NCBI GenBank assembly: GCA_907165065.1
Contig: OU015530.1
Span: 49,062,465 to 49,126,464 of the forward strand
Length of the DNA: 64,000 nt
Direction of reading: 5' to 3'
From: Caprimulgus europaeus
Lineage: Eukaryota > Chordata > Aves > Caprimulgiformes > Caprimulgidae
In this document: positions 26,601 through 41,600 of the stretch, in pieces
Numbering within the stretch: position 1 is the first letter of the stretch
How the letters are laid out: every line of letters starts with the position of its first letter
The notes under the pieces: generated by a model
Told to the model about the DNA's origin: nothing
The model's database searches: none
Seen by the model: only the letters and a program-made list of their open reading frames with translations
Translations under genes and position numbers: made by a program

Positions 26601-29600
26601 TGACACAGCATCATGTAGATGAATGTGTGAATTTGTAAGCCCACCTATTTAGTGCCTGTGTTAATTTTTTGGGGTTTGGGTGACATGTAAAGCTATCTAT
26701 ATATAATTCTTCCGTAATCAAGAACTTAATGAATTAGAAGGGTGAGCTTTGCCAGTGAATAAATTTTATTTAAAACTTGAGCTAATGTAAGTTCCATTGA
26801 CTTTGTTCCTTCCCCTTCCACAGATCCATGGCACTATGAGGGTTATCCTGGAACCACTAATTGGAGACATGCCCCTAATTGGAGCACTATCCCTTTTTTT
26901 CCTTAGGAAACCTGTAAGTACTTTTATCTCTGTTTCTACTCTTTTTAGAGTGGTGATGACAGTGGTCAGAAAACGATGAAGCAAGATTAAGCAGCAAAAG
27001 AAAAGAATTTGGGAAATTGGTACCATTTGGTTGAACTTTCCCAGAAAAATAGTGGACAAATTTTATTAATACTAGAAGAAACCAATAATAATAATAATTA
27101 CCTTGGAGTTATGAGTTATGTTTTGTCAAAGCTGTCAAATTTTTCTTACAAGTCTTCTGGGTAAGGGAAGATCAGTAGATACTATCTAGGTTCTTTGTTT
27201 AAAAGTTTTTGTTGCTTTTTCTCATGCTGGTCTGCAGGTGAGCATCATCTAAGTTAAAATTCCACAAGATCTGTGCTACGTTGTTTTGAAAACCATGCTA
27301 GTGCTACCAGAAATTAAAATCAGAATGGATGTATTGAGATTACCCACTATGATGGTTGAAGTTTTTATCTTAGATGGAAAGTGGGCAATTTCTATTACAT
27401 TTACCAATGAATGACCCAAGTATGAGAATGGATGAAGCACAGAGTGAGATGGACTTGGAATTCAAAGCAATCATGACAGTGGCAGAAGTTGGAGTGGGAG
27501 ATGGTGTCACATAATTCAATTGGAATATGTGCTAGGGCAGAGGGCATATTTGGGCAGGAATAATAGTGAAACAAAGGTAAGCCAACAAGGTCTTGCTGGT
27601 ATGAAAATAACATAATATGTTATGTGTAAACAGGAGGATAACCCACATGATGCGTTCAGTTTTAGGCACCGCACTTCAACAAAGATACTGACCAGTTGGA
27701 GAGTGTCCAGAGTAGGGAGATGAGAATAAACTTGACCTCAAGGAGAGATCAAAAGAATGGGAATTGTTTAGTTTAGATAAGACCAAAGACACATGTTATT
27801 CAAAAATGTGAAAGGCTCTTACAGAAAAGAAACACGCAGTCTATTCTGCATATCCCTGGCATATAGGGTAACAAATAATCGCAGCAAGGAAGATTCAAGC
27901 TGGACGAGGGTGATGAGGGAAGTCCTGAGTGGTAATGGTAGTGAAGTGCTGCAATAGGCTGCCTGGAAACACTGTGAATCTCTGTCACTGATGTCTCTTA
28001 AGAACAGGTTGGACCTGCATCCCTCAGGACTGACATAAGGATAGCTCTTGCAGAACAATTCACACAGACAGGCTCTTGAGGTTGTATCCAACCTAGTGAG
28101 TCTTGTAGAAGGTGAGATCATGGGCAGTCTTAACTGGCATTACCTAGAAGGGTGACTGTGGCTTAATAAGAACCAAAATACTTCTTAGTAATTAGGAAAG
28201 GTTTTAATTTTAAATAATAATCATGTACAAGCTGAAATTGCTTTTGAGGTATTATAGCATTTGTATAGGTTTCTACAGAGTTTTACCACATTTTTTTTGT
28301 AGAAATGACTGTTTTCTTTATCTAAATGAAACTGTGATATACTTTAGAAATCTTTCGTAGGGTTCCCTGTTCTTTAGTACCCAAAAAACAAGGAAAGTGG
28401 CTGGGGATTTTTTGGCTCAGCCAGTATCAATTTGTACCATGGAGTCTGGCACCAAAATGGTGTGCATTCTTGCAGGATTCAATAATATTATAGTAATTCG
28501 AGGCATATTTAAATTCTTTTGAATTAAGAGAATTAAAGAGAATGATTCTTAACTCACTGAAGAGGAAGAGAACTTCTGCATCTGAGTAAATGGAAGAAAA
28601 TGAGTTGAAGAAAATTTTCTGAGACCACAAACTTTTCTGATTTCTGGCCTATCACAAATTATCTGGCAGTTCCTTTTCATGAAAAGCTGTGGTTTTTATG
28701 TCTGTCTTGCCTTTTCATGTGGAACTTAAATGTGATCTTTTTAAAATACAGTAAGTGCAAAGTTTGAAACTAGTAGAGTTTTTGAAAGCTGTGAACCTGG
28801 GTGGTGTAATCATACAATTTCAGTTCAACACTTTCTTCAACATTAAAATGTCGAGGAAAAATGTATGTCAGTGAAGTTTGCATTCTGGTAAGGCACTATG
28901 GATAGTGGATTGTTGCACCTTGGAGTCATTGTTTCACTTTGAAAGCTAGTCTGAATCTTGCAGGCAAGACTGGCTGACAAGCACCAGTGTGTCTGTTGGC
29001 AAGTTGTTACAGCATTGGTAAAAGAGGACAGATAACAAATGTAATTTTCAGTATCTGAAAATGAGTAACAAATACTCTTCAGTAACAAATACTGAAAATG
29101 AGTAACAAATAACAAATAAGAATTAAATCTTATATAATATGACAGTAATTCTAGTCTAGGTTTTACTGCTTCAAGGAAATTTATTTTTAAACCTACAGAT
29201 GCGTCAAGAAACATTTGCAGATGTTGCAAATTCCATATGACAGTCTCATTTTAGAAAACATAAAGGAGAGCATAATACACTTTGCAAACTTCTTGGCAAA
29301 AATTCTTTGATGTTATGTTTGTGTATGTAAGGCAGTTTCGGCAATTTGAAGTTTGATACTGCTTTTAATAAGCATCAGAGCACTTAATAGGAAATGTGAA
29401 CATCGTGGAAATTCTTACGCTACGCAGACTTCTTTAAAGAAATTAATTGTTTCCGTCTGTTACTTGGAAGTATATCTTCCATTGTAAGCTTTTGTTTCTT
29501 GGATGTGTTCTAATTAAACAGTAAAACTTGTGATATCAAGATTTAACAGTTTCAGACTATGCTAGATCATAAATTACAAATATATGGGTTTAGGCAGCTT

Positions 29601-32600
29601 GAAACCTTGATCATCTTGGTTTCCTCATCAGTCTGCAGCTCTAAAAGTTGATCTAGCTTTCAAGGTTTGGGGAGTGGGAATGAATTCTTTACTTCAACAG
29701 CTTTAGAAGGCATATTGTTATTTTCTTCAATGAAATCACGTTCTTGTAACACAATACTTGTGAACAAATGTCCTATGATAAATTTTTTGCTAACTTGTTG
29801 AAAAGATAGGTTTGTATGGGTGTTTATGTATGGCCTTAGAAAACTTCTGCTGTCACTTGTGTCATTCATTTGGCTTGTTTCCTCTGTCTAGAGAATCCAT
29901 GTGTACTTGGGTAAAGAGAATGTAGACTTAAATCTTATCAAAACATGCAAGAATTTGGAGATGTTTTGTGGATAATTTAGTGAGGTTTTTTGTAAAAGTG
30001 GAATAGTTCACACAAAATTGGTAAAACACCGTTGGTCTTAACTGGAAAGGTTGAGGAAGTACATTGGGATGAGCCAAATTCGAATTTCCACACATTTCTT
30101 TGGAGTAAGTCTAAACACTGGGAGATGTCTTCTTAAGTTTTGTCTCATTTTTACCCTCTGGCTGAGCAGCATGAGTGTAGGGCATCTGTCACTGTTCATG
30201 TTTATACTAACAAAGCAAGGCCACGACAAGGATTAATACTGCCTTATTGTAGTCTGCACTGTGTAATTGTTAATGTACCCTTTGATATTATTTTGCTATT
30301 TAGTGCTCTCCCAAACAATTTCCAGACTCAATACAGTGCCCAGCTCATTGCAGGGACCATCCAATAAACAAGTTAAATGCAAACACTCTGTTTTAGAGGA
30401 GCAGGGAGAAGAGTTTAGCTGTGTGGACACAGGCTTTAAATTTTTTTTTCTACAGGAATGACCTTTTTTTGTGTTGTAGATGTGGTTCTTGTTTCTCTCA
30501 GTTCTGTTTTGTATTCACTGAGAAAGAAACCAATGTGCAGTCCTTCTGCAGAAGTCATTCCAACACAAGGTCCCAGAGCCATGACCTGATGCAACGCGTC
30601 TGGACTTTCCTGGGGTACCTCCTGCAGCTTCTGCTTCTCGGGTGCTTTCTGGGAGAGAGTTAGGAAAGCTGGCAGGGGATAAGGAGGGAGAGATCCGCAG
30701 CAGGCGAGCTTGTAAGCAGTTCCTGACACTTCCTCTGTTTCCCAGTGTCATGCTCTGGTAGCATTTGTCTGAACCCTTAATTTTTGGTATGCCCAGATAC
30801 CTTTCCAGTCAGCTTTTAGCTCCAGTACCTGTGCCCAGTCTTTTCTGTCCCTGATCCACTCTAAGTGCTGTGCATTTGCAAAGTGCTTAACTCAAGACGA
30901 CTTACACCTGAAACAGTAAACTCAAAATGTGTCACATGAAACACCTCTCATTTGTGGTCAGTAGCTTTCTGAACTTCGGAAACATCCAGAGTAATTTTGT
31001 CTTTATTCCTACCCCCATGCCATTTTAATAGGGGGCTGGTTGACTTAGTGGAACAAAAGAGGTTTGGAAGCAGACTGGAGTATGAAGATTAAAAAGTCAA
31101 CCCCTCCCCAAAAGTATTCAGTTACAAAAATATTAAAAGTGTTTTTCACCCTCCTTTCACTTAAAAACTAAGCTGGTGTTCAGGGTCAGAGCAAACTGAA
31201 CGGTGGATTGTTCAAAAAATGTGTCTTTGAATCAAATTATGCCATAATTTGACAGTTATACATGGATGTTTAGTTTTTTCCAAGCAGAATTCTCTCCCCA
31301 CTGCAGTGTGTCTTCTTGGTGTTTATTTTTCTAACTTCTGTAGAAAAATATAAAATAAAGCTTATTATAGTAAGTAATAACCAAATTCTGTGCTCTTGCT
31401 AGAGAGTGAGTGGCTGCAGCCAAGGAAAGCTTTTCTGCAATATTTTTGTTAGAAGAGAAGAGGAATTAGTTGGCAGCTAGCATTAGATTTTTATTCTCAT
31501 ATTTTCCAGTCTAAAGTAACTGGCAACAATTCCTCTTGCTCTGTATCATCTGTTTGCTGGCCTTAATGACTATATAAGGCAACACTGCCTAAATTAATAG
31601 TTCCGAACATACTTGTTTAATGAGTTTACCAGTCTCGTATTTCTGAGTAATGCATGAAGTGTTTGATGCTGTAAGTTCTGACTTTATATGAAACTTTAAA
31701 AATACTATTTTGTTGCTGTTACTGTGAAGAAGATACGAGAAGTTTCATCAACTTACAAAATATGTCCAAATATGTAAGGGATTTCAAGAGAGAGAAATAC
31801 GTGCATTCTAATGTTTTGAAGTAGTCTTTTAAATCTCTGAGCTTCAGTGCTAGAGGGAAGTTAGCACTGTGTAAGTGGTCAGGATTAGTAAGGTTTTTCA
31901 CATTACTTCTCATTGTGTTAACGTTATATATATTTACCATATATTCTACTTCTCTAAGTGTAGTTTTCTTTTACTTTTAGAACAAAATATCACATAGTTA
32001 ATTATTTTGATTCTTGGTTCAGTTATAGAAGTGTATATATGGCATTCTTTATATTGAAGTTGTATCCTAACCTGACCCTTTTTTCTTTTTTAAAAAACTC
32101 CATCAAAGCAGACACATGAAAATAACAGTACTATTGTTCTAAAGAAACAAAGGCAGGAAAACAGAATGCCTTCCAGGAAAAGTGGGCAACTCTTCCAGAG
32201 CTCTCATTTTTATATTCAATTTTACCCTCCACTTGCTGACTTGAGCACTGCTCTCCCTCTACTCACTTTACAGATTCGTTCTGTCCTGTAGTTTTGATCT
32301 ATTAAATATTGGTTTAATTGACTGCCTTTGGAAAATTCAGTGCTGGATGTGACTTTCAAAATTTTCAGTACTGATGAAAGTTAGACTCAAAAGGAATGCT
32401 TGCACCAAGAATGAGTCCTAGTGAAATGACTGAAAAAACCCAAAGTGGTTATGTAGAATGCAGAAGAATGTTGTTTTGGTTTGCATTTGTTAATCAAAAA
32501 TGCCTTCAAAACGTATGAGACTTGGTATCTTTGCTTCAAAACTTTTTAACCCCTTTTAAAGAGGTTTGTGGAACACCTGTATAAATTCTGAGGCATAGCT

Positions 32601-35600
32601 ACTGTTATAATAATACTTGTTAAGAGTTACTATGGTTGCTTATTAAGTGAGAGTGATTTGCAGTGTTACTTTGTATACTTATAATTTGCTATAGCTGGCT
32701 TTTTTTTTAATTTTTAATTTTGGTAGCTTATGGGATGTTTTAAGTGCCATCACAGTTGGTGCTTCTACAGCACCATATTCTTCTTTTTTTGGGTCCTCCA
32801 TTTCAGTGTTATTGTCTATTATTGTATCAACCAGAGTTGAAACTTCTGCTCCTGGAGGAAGCTGATTAAGGGAAGTAAACTGGCAGAATATTAAACAGAA
32901 CAAGAAATATCCTTCAGATATGTTTTAGCATCCTGAGCTGGCTCCTGAGTCAGGAGAGTGTCAGTACTAGTGTGAGGGTGTGAACCAAAATGCAGGACTG
33001 GTAGAAGGGTAGAAAGTAGAGGGAATTGGCTTGAACTGTAGCTTTGAGTAGTTGAGACTACGGAGAATAGCAAGGTGCACTGGATTTTTGTAAGACCAAC
33101 TATGATTGTTCTTCTGGTCACCTTAACCTAAAAGCTGGCCTGCACAACAATCTTATCTCTGTAGCAATTGTCTCCCTTAAATCTTTAGACAGTTACAACT
33201 GAAAAAAATTACTACTGTTAAACAGAGTTCTTGTGCAGAGATACGCCGTGTTTCCTATAGCAATGAAGAAAACCAGTGCGTTTTCTACTTTATGTGGTAT
33301 TGTATAGTCAAGTCTTGTTTGAGAGGCTGAGTTTATTATATATTTACTGGGGAAAAACACTGGATAATGTTACTTATTGAATTATTACAATAATGTTAGC
33401 ATTTTAAGCATTTTAGCATTGTAGTGGTTATGGGCTGTCTTCTACTAACAGACAAATTGTACTGTGTTTCTGCATGACCATTCACAAGTAACAAAAGAGA
33501 GCTTGTTAGTCCCTTTCTTTTAGTAAATTTCTGAGAAGGAACACAACTTAACCCATGGAATTGTATCACCGTGCCCTGTAGCAGTGTTTAAACTTGTCCT
33601 GCAGAAATCTTATACTTCCATAACTTGAGTAGCAGGAAGTTGTTCATCAGCATTTTTAAATATTTTGTGGCTTCTCTTCTGAGAGTTAGTAATGCTTACA
33701 GCAGCCAACTCAAGCCACAAGGCTGGCAGTGTTCAGAAGCTGCCTTTTGTGCTGCTGTGAACTTCAGTTATGGCCGTGTATATTCTACATTCCAGTACAT
33801 TCTTTTCCCTTTGTAAAGGTTATTGAGAACACCAAATATGTAAAAATTCTCATCAGTTTTTAGCCTTCATTTTCTTATAGGCTGCAGGGATATATATATA
33901 TATTTTAAACTCTTTCAACGTATGTATTGCATTAGTTCTCAGTACTTGGTTTTCAGGGAGGAAACATAATTTGTTTTCACTGCTCTGAGCAGAGGAAGAA
34001 TTGAAAGAGCTTTGAATAACATGACGCATGTACTACTTCATTGGAAAGTATAACTGGTGTCTGAAATCCAGCTCTAGGCCAGTGAGCTGACTGGTAAGAG
34101 TCTCTGCAAGGCATACCACCTCTCTGAGTTGCAACGTGTTGTGGAAAGACAGCACATTGTTTCTGGCTCCTGGCAGGGTTTCACTTGGTGACCAATCCTG
34201 AGCACAGTCTTTCCAGTGCCCTGGTAGTTCTGCCGCAGAGAACCAGCTGGCATTCCCTGAAATTAGCTAATCTTAGAGAATTATACATTACTTAAGGCAG
34301 TGACAGAGAAGGAAATGATATTGTTAAGCTATTTTGAAGAGGTAGACACCAAAACTTTTTTTTTTAAGTATGGAATTTTTTTATTTTCAGTGCTTCATAA
34401 AATGATTCATCAGTGGGCAGTCTTTTGCTTGCTCCCTTTTTCTCCATAGGGCTCTTCAGTTTATTAGGGTGATGACGTTGCTTTAATTTACAGTCAGAAC
34501 CACAAGTTAGGGGGTCGTCCTCTTCTCCAGTAAGTCATGGCATGGTAATGCCCAAAATGTAGATCTTTGTTATTTGTCTGGACCATGCCTGGAAGGGCTC
34601 TATCCTGCGTATCAAGCAATGCTGTAGGTTTGATTACTTTCTTCTCTGTCTACTGTCTGCTGTTTCTGTACTACTGCAGGTATAAGCCTTTTTTGCCTGA
34701 ATTTGGTGTTGCTTTTTGAAAAAATCTTCTTACATTACAAAAGGTATATCTTATGCTGAAGTCTGATTATATTTGGAAGCCAAAAGTGCAGACTTGAAAC
34801 AACCTTACAGAGTGGAATGCAGGGTTGATGGGGTGGGGAAGAACACCAAAACGAAACAAAAACAAAAAAAAGAAAAGACAAAAGCATTTTTCACTAATAC
34901 CTGTAGACTAAGACTGGAGAGAGTGTGTTTCTGCAGTGGTATCACTGTGCTGCTTTACTGCTGGGCTCTTCTGGTAGAAGTGGAAAGGAAGCACTATGGT
35001 GGGCAAATATAGCATATATTCTGTGATTGTCTGCAAGGAGCACTTACCTTCAAAGCCCAAATAGGGAAAGCTTAATTTATGCCAGGAGCTTGAAGGCTCG
35101 TATTCCTTCCAAAACATTTAATGGATTAAGATTTGTTTGCAAAGCTTTTCTAATAATCCTGCAAAGTGGTTAGCCTTAGTAATGTTTTTTAATTTTTTAG
35201 CCTTGTCTTCAAATGGAAAAGGATTTGTCTTTAACATTTCTGAAATCGACCTCTGTCTTTGTATTTATTTATTCCTGTACAATAAGTGGATGAATAGAAG
35301 TTTCTGATATTACATGTACTAACTGCATTTCTTGTCTTTCTTAGTAGCTCTATTTTTTTCATTTTCTTTGTGTAATTAGTTTTTACATGCTTCCTGGTCT
35401 AAGAACTGCTGACAGAATGAATTGGTAGCCTTATTTTTGATAAGAGATGTGTAATAAAGTATTGATAGTGAGTTTGTACCATAGGCACTGTTTGTGTTTT
35501 CTGTGCTGTGTTGCAACCTTTTGAAGTACTTTTTGGTCACATACATTGAGAATCTTTCAGTTCTCAGTGGTATTTAATAGGATATTCTTTGTTTTGGGTT

Positions 35601-38600
35601 GTGGCAGTTAATATAGAAACCACTATGATGTATGTTTCAGTCTAGTGTAGGAGATGTTTCTCAATGCTGAGTTTCAACATGCATTATGTTGCTCAACTCA
35701 TTTAATTCAGTTAAGTCTGTTTAGGAGACAGCACAGGACTTTGCTGTGTTAATTGCTGTATGCAATATCCTAAACAAAGCATGAAAAAATCAAAAATAAA
35801 TGCTAATATTTTCTCATTGTCTCTTTATTCTGAAAACATCAGTATATGAAACACTTAAATATGGGATGCAGGTATGAACACCTTGGGAGAGAGACCACTT
35901 TTGTGAACTCTGTGATGAGATGGATGAGGGCTTGGTGGATGAGAGGAAAGCAGTGGATGCTGCTTATCTTCACTTCAGTAAAGCTTTTGATGCTGTCTTC
36001 CATGACAGGCTTGTATGTAAACTGATGAAGTACAGACTAGATAAGTGGACAATGAGCTTGACTGAAAAGTGGCTGAACTCTTGAGACTCAATGGATTGTG
36101 GTCAGTGACATGAAGTCTAGCTAGAGGACAGTCAGCAGTGGTATACCTCAGGGGTAAATACTGGAGCCAATCCATTGTCATAGCTGTCCTGGATCATAGG
36201 ACAGAGCATGCCCTCAGCAAGTTTGCTTGAATAAAACTGGAAGGAGTGGTCAAAGGAGTGGTCGATGCACCAGATATTCGTGCTGCTGTTCAGAGAGACC
36301 ATGATGACAAGCTGGAGAAATGTGCCAACAGGAATTTCATGAAGTTCAACAAAGAGAAATGCAAAGTTCTGTGCCTGGGAAAGATTAACCCCGTGTACTA
36401 GGACAGACTGGGGGCTGGGTGGAAAGTAGCTTTGCAGAAAAAGATTTGGGCTGTTCTGGTAGACAGAAAAGTAAACAGAACTTCAGAACTTTTCTGAAGA
36501 TTCTTCTGTCTATAGCACTGTCTCAACTTTTTACCATTGCATTCATCATTTAGTTAGTGTTGTGTACAAATAATTCAGTAAATTTCTTGCACGTTCATCC
36601 AGTGTTTGTATCCCTTCATAACTGCAAAACTAAATACAAGCCTCTCAGTATTTTTTGCATATATCAGAATGATTGTTGTTACAAATAGCAGAAATATGAT
36701 CTGCTTTGTTATTGTGAAATGTGCTTTAATTACTAATTTCTCCTGTGTTGTTAATGCGATGCTTTTGGGGGTTGTAAAAGCCCTTGAACATTTCAGAAAA
36801 AAAATCTCATTTTGAGATCATGATACATTCTATGCTTTGAAGTTATTTTATAGTGAGAGCTTCACAGATAGATGGCTGCTCTGCAATCAAACATTAATTA
36901 TTTATATCATGTAAAAGAGCAAAGAGACCATAACTGTTTATTTTGTGTTTATAACATTTCAGTGTTCTGTACTGCTGCTACATTATTGGGGATACTTTGG
37001 GAAAGTGTTTTAAAGGGTCAGAATAAAATGATAAAAATGTAGATTTTATTTTTTTTTCCCCTGCTATGTACACATGTATATTGGGGTGTGCACATGTGTA
37101 TTTATAGATATGTGTGGAAGAGTGGATAAGAGGATGGTGAGTTGTTTTTATAACTATGTTTTAAAACCCATGGCTAAAAATTATTTAGAATGGAAGACTT
37201 TTTGTTTTTTTGTTTAAAAAAAATCCTGTAAACTGGTCATTAACCCTCCACTGATCAGAATCTATAGTGATCAGGTTTATTTCTTCAGTTTTGTAAATTC
37301 TAAGTTGCTTTTCTTTTTTCCTTTCTTTTCTCTTCCTCTTTTCTCTGTAACTCACAGCTTTTGGAAATTAACTGGACTGGACTGACCAATCTTCTGGATG
37401 TTCCGGGACTGAAGTGAGTATTGTAAAGCAGTGTTTGATATTCCTACCCCCCAATAAATGCCAGAAAATATGGAAACCATCAGCTAAATAATTTAACATT
37501 AAATGACTCTGAGCAGTTCTCTCATAATTTAGAGAGAAAATGAAATAGTATGAAATTACCCCATATGCAAAGGTAGTGATTTTGCTATAAATGAAAGTTT
37601 ATCAAAAGTATATCTAGTAGGTCTTATTAAAAACGTTCTGAAAAGATTTTTTTTAATCTGCTTTTTGTAGTGTTCTCAGCTTTTCCAGATTTCCATAATC
37701 TTGTGAATTGCCTATCTGCCATCTCCTAGGACATCAGAAGGACAGAGAGCTGTATTTTTCATGCCACTGGTTTCACAACATCTTGGCTCGTGGCTTTGTA
37801 TGCCGATGCATCTGTAGTTGCTTGTGTAAAGGTAGTTAGAAATAACTTAAGACAGTAATCATATTAAATAAACTTTCTAATCTCTTCAAGCATTTAGTTT
37901 TAAAGCTTTCAGTTTATTATATGAAGATCAAATGGAGTAGCAAAAATATTGACCATATATAGCTAGAAAAAATGCTTTGCTTATTTAGAGCTTTTCAGAA
38001 TAGTACATGATAAAATCCCAAAGAAAAAAGCAGAAGTCAAGCTGAAAACCAAGCTGCTTTGAATCATTGCAGTCCTGATAAGGTTAAATCCATTAATATA
38101 TATTCATAATTATGAAGCTGTAATAGTTACCCAGAGGCTTTTTAGTATTGAGACAATGGGTAAGGGGATAATGGTGGATCTAATACACGCTTGAATTTTG
38201 TGACTAGTCCTTTTATTTGGTCCCATACTCTGAAAAGCTGGCTGACTCGAGAGTTATTTTTTATTGTTTAAAAACAAGAGTTTGAATTTAGGTATTAAGT
38301 TAATCCTTCAGTGCTCAATTGTGTGACTGAAACATTTTTTGCTTTACTTAGACTTATGAAGCTATTGCATGGAATCCCAGTTGAACAGTTTGAAATTAGA
38401 ACTTGCATTAAGTAGGTTAATGGCTCCAAGAATTGCTTATGTTTCAGGCCTGCTTAATGACTGCCTCTGAGGAAAGAGGTTTTCTTGGTGAGGGAGAAAA
38501 TGGCTTCCAAAATACAGCTCCTGAGTAATAATTTGTTCTTTTGATGTAATACTAATAAATTTGCAGTCAGTACTTAAGCTTACTACGTTCCTGAGGTTCA

Positions 38601-41600
38601 TATGGTGCTACATATTTGCCTGACTGCAAACACAAAACCTCAGATGTAAACAAAGTCTCGCTAAGTATCTCAAGTTTGTGGTTTCCAGAGCAACGAGGCT
38701 TGGCCACGTATGCGTATAATGGTGCCATCTAGATGTGGTATAGTTTCTATAGTAACTGTAACTGAGGTGACTCATGCTCAGCTTTGCCAAGAGATTTTTT
38801 CAGTGCTGTATTTGTTTTTCTTATCTGTATAGATAGATTTTATATTCTGGTGTGACAGCTTGTAGTTGTTATAAACAATGATGAACAGGAGATTGGTGCC
38901 ATCACAGGTACCTTTTTCGTCCTATGGCAATTGGCTGCACACTAAGCTATTTATTTGTATTCTCTTTGCAAATGTCTTCTGCTAAATGAATTTCTTAATT
39001 TGCTGCTGGAAGCTTCCTTGTCAACTGTTAACAACTTCCATTGGTCTTTGTATATGATTCCACAAGGAAAGTAATTCATATTCCACCATTAGTATAGCTT
39101 ATGGAGGAGTGAAACTAAAATCTCTATTTGAGGAGATGCCAGGCTGTGAGAACACTCAAGTACTGTCACGAAGAGATGTGGTTGATAAGATAAATTCTGT
39201 TATCCTGTTACTTAAGATATAGTAAAAATATTCTATGCAATCAGAGATGTGCTGTCCCTCCACTATGAAAAAAGACGAGGCAGGAAAAAAACGTAGCTGC
39301 TTATTCTGTAACAAAAAATTAAGTAGAGCTAAATAGAGAACAGTACAACAGAGTAGGTGATTATTTTTCAGCAATGAAATTGAGCTTTTGATTTACTATA
39401 ATAAACTATCGGAAGCATTTCACACTTCTCTCATTTTTGTGAACTGAAAAAATAATTGTACTTAGAATTGTGACCTAGAGTTTTACAATCTGAAGAAGGT
39501 GTTTATCGGTGATGCACCAACATAAAGGTTTAAATTGATACATCTTTCTCTGCTGCTTCGTCAGTGATTTGTCTGTTTTCCATAGATCAGACCTCTTAGT
39601 TTAAGTAATAAAATAATTAAAAAGATTGCTATTTTTGCCTTGTATTCATGAAGAATACTTTCCATCTGGGAGCACCCCAGTTGGCTAATATTTGGTTAGG
39701 TAAGTTTTAAACAGCCTGGAAGTGTCATGTTGTTTTAGAATTAATTTATTTACTTAGTTACAGTCTTCGGTATTCTTTTCAGTTCCCTGATTTTAAAGAT
39801 AGAATATCTGCTATCTCCTCTGAGTCCAGTTTCTCTGTGTAAAATTATGTGAAATTCCGTTAATGCTGGTTCATTATTCACATTAATTTCTCAGATCTTT
39901 TAGTGAAATTTAATCATTTATTTTGGGATAAAATTGTGAGACTGACCTTTGGAATCAAAGATTTTGGGTTTGGTCCTAGCATAAAGGATTATGAATCCTC
40001 CAAGAGACTGCGCACTGTTGTGCTTCAGGCTGTTTCTTTCTCTTATTTAAGGAGATCTGCTGTAGCTCCATTTAAACATTAATCAGTCTCTGAACCTTTT
40101 GCTAATTTAGGATAGGCTTTATGCCTATAGCTTCCTTCATAATTACGTGACGTTAACTAAATACTAGACAAGAGCACAATAATCTTTCTTTCAAGGCAGC
40201 TCTGGTACCATTGCCTCTCTTGCACTGCTCGTTCGCTTTCTGTGACCTAGGTCAGTTAGTTTTCTCCATTAATCATCAGTTCTTAAGACATGCACTTTAC
40301 TGAGCATAAAGGCAGAGCTTTCCCTTTTTGTCAGGTTGTGATGCTAACAAAAGCATGAACAAAACAAACTTATCTGATCTCTCTACTGGAGATATATCAT
40401 CAGGCTTGTATTTTTAAAAGTGTGATTGTTGCTTGTGTAGTTATCATCACCTCAGCTTTTTTTTTTTTTTTAATGTTAAGACTGAGATGCTTATCTTGGA
40501 TATTTAAGTCAACTCTAACAAAATAATGGGTTCATTTTCTTGGCTCATTTTACAGGAAGTGTAGCATACATAAGTTAAAACTTGATGTTTAGTGAAATGG
40601 GACTGAAAAAGTTTGAAAAGCAACATGGTACAATGATGACTAAAGGAAGCTACTTATTTTCAAATAACAGAATTACATTCCTGTAGTAGTTGTCTCTAAA
40701 GAATTACTGAAACTATACATTTGTAGGTTTCAGTGTTCATGTAGAATGAAAGTTTTTGTAAAGATGATTGGATAAGCCCTGCGAGGAAGGAAGGGGAAAG
40801 AAGACTCCTCTTCAGGACAGATGTGGATTAACTCAGAAGTTGAGAGGAAATTTTTCCTCTTGCTTCTAAGCAATATCTTAACGTTGACCACTGTTGCTTC
40901 TTTCAGAGAGAAAACAGAGGTCTGCAGTCAGCTATGTTCTATCATGTATTGTAGTTCATCTGGATTTACTGTGGAAGTGGGCAGCTAAGGGGATGCAGGC
41001 TATATAGGTTGCAGATCTCTGGAAAGATCAGTGTGTATTTGAAACGAGCCAGATTGTATTTAATGGGTTAATTCTATTACCTGTCTCTACCATAATATGT
41101 TTATTGCTCACCACGGACTTTTCTTCTTAAATGAAAATGTAATATATATTACATTTCACTGCAATTTCTGTGTTTTATAAATACGCTAGCTGCTGAGTCA
41201 GAGCTACTCCCAACTACAGATTCAGGCTTTAGAAAAACTTCACAAGGTGATTACACACAAGTGCTTCATCTGAAAAATGCTCTGAGTAATCAAACACTAT
41301 CTGCATCTTAATTTTGTGAAGACTATTAAAGGAGAATCATAAAGTGTATTTAGAAGGAGAAATTTTTCATCTCTGAAGCAGCTCCACCAGCTTTAGCGAG
41401 ACTGCAGCTGCAGTTCAGAATACCTCAAGTATTTTTATAGTTTTCTCTCTAAACCTTTGTGCATAACCCTAAACTCTTCCTGGATACTTGTCTTCTGTGG
41501 TGAATTGTACCACTCCAGTTCTGCCTTTTTGCAAGCGTAGGCAACGTGTGTGTAACCAGTGGTGTTGTCTGACTGATTTGTTGTCAGTTCAAACCCAAAC

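Larger units (their letters stand above)
26914..37357 (+). other. ESYT2: ESYT2 intron, 10.4 kb
   Basis: The longest complete intron here. It holds a recursive-splice-like CAG|GTGAGC at 27235-27243, an old CR1 piece at 27640-28110, a local duplication at 29055-29110, a (TA)n at 33890-33903 and a CR1 LINE at 35895-36480. A somewhat GC-richer block at 30480-30760 is open on both strands but resembles no gene I know. Confidence 0.88.

Noticed and set aside
28843-29229. 128-codon minus-strand open frame
   Set aside because: It covers the local duplication and low-complexity intron; no family features.
30420-30760. Overlapping open frames on both strands
   Set aside because: The block is GC-richer, but I find no gene family, splice-linked neighbour or repeat to support a call.
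39690-39710. AG|GTAAGT at 39699-39706 as a second recursive splice site
   Set aside because: No pyrimidine tract upstream; the match is just the donor half.
40195-40260. MIR-like patch (TTTCTGTGACCTAGGTCAGT)
   Set aside because: Only one motif block matches, too little to call a SINE.
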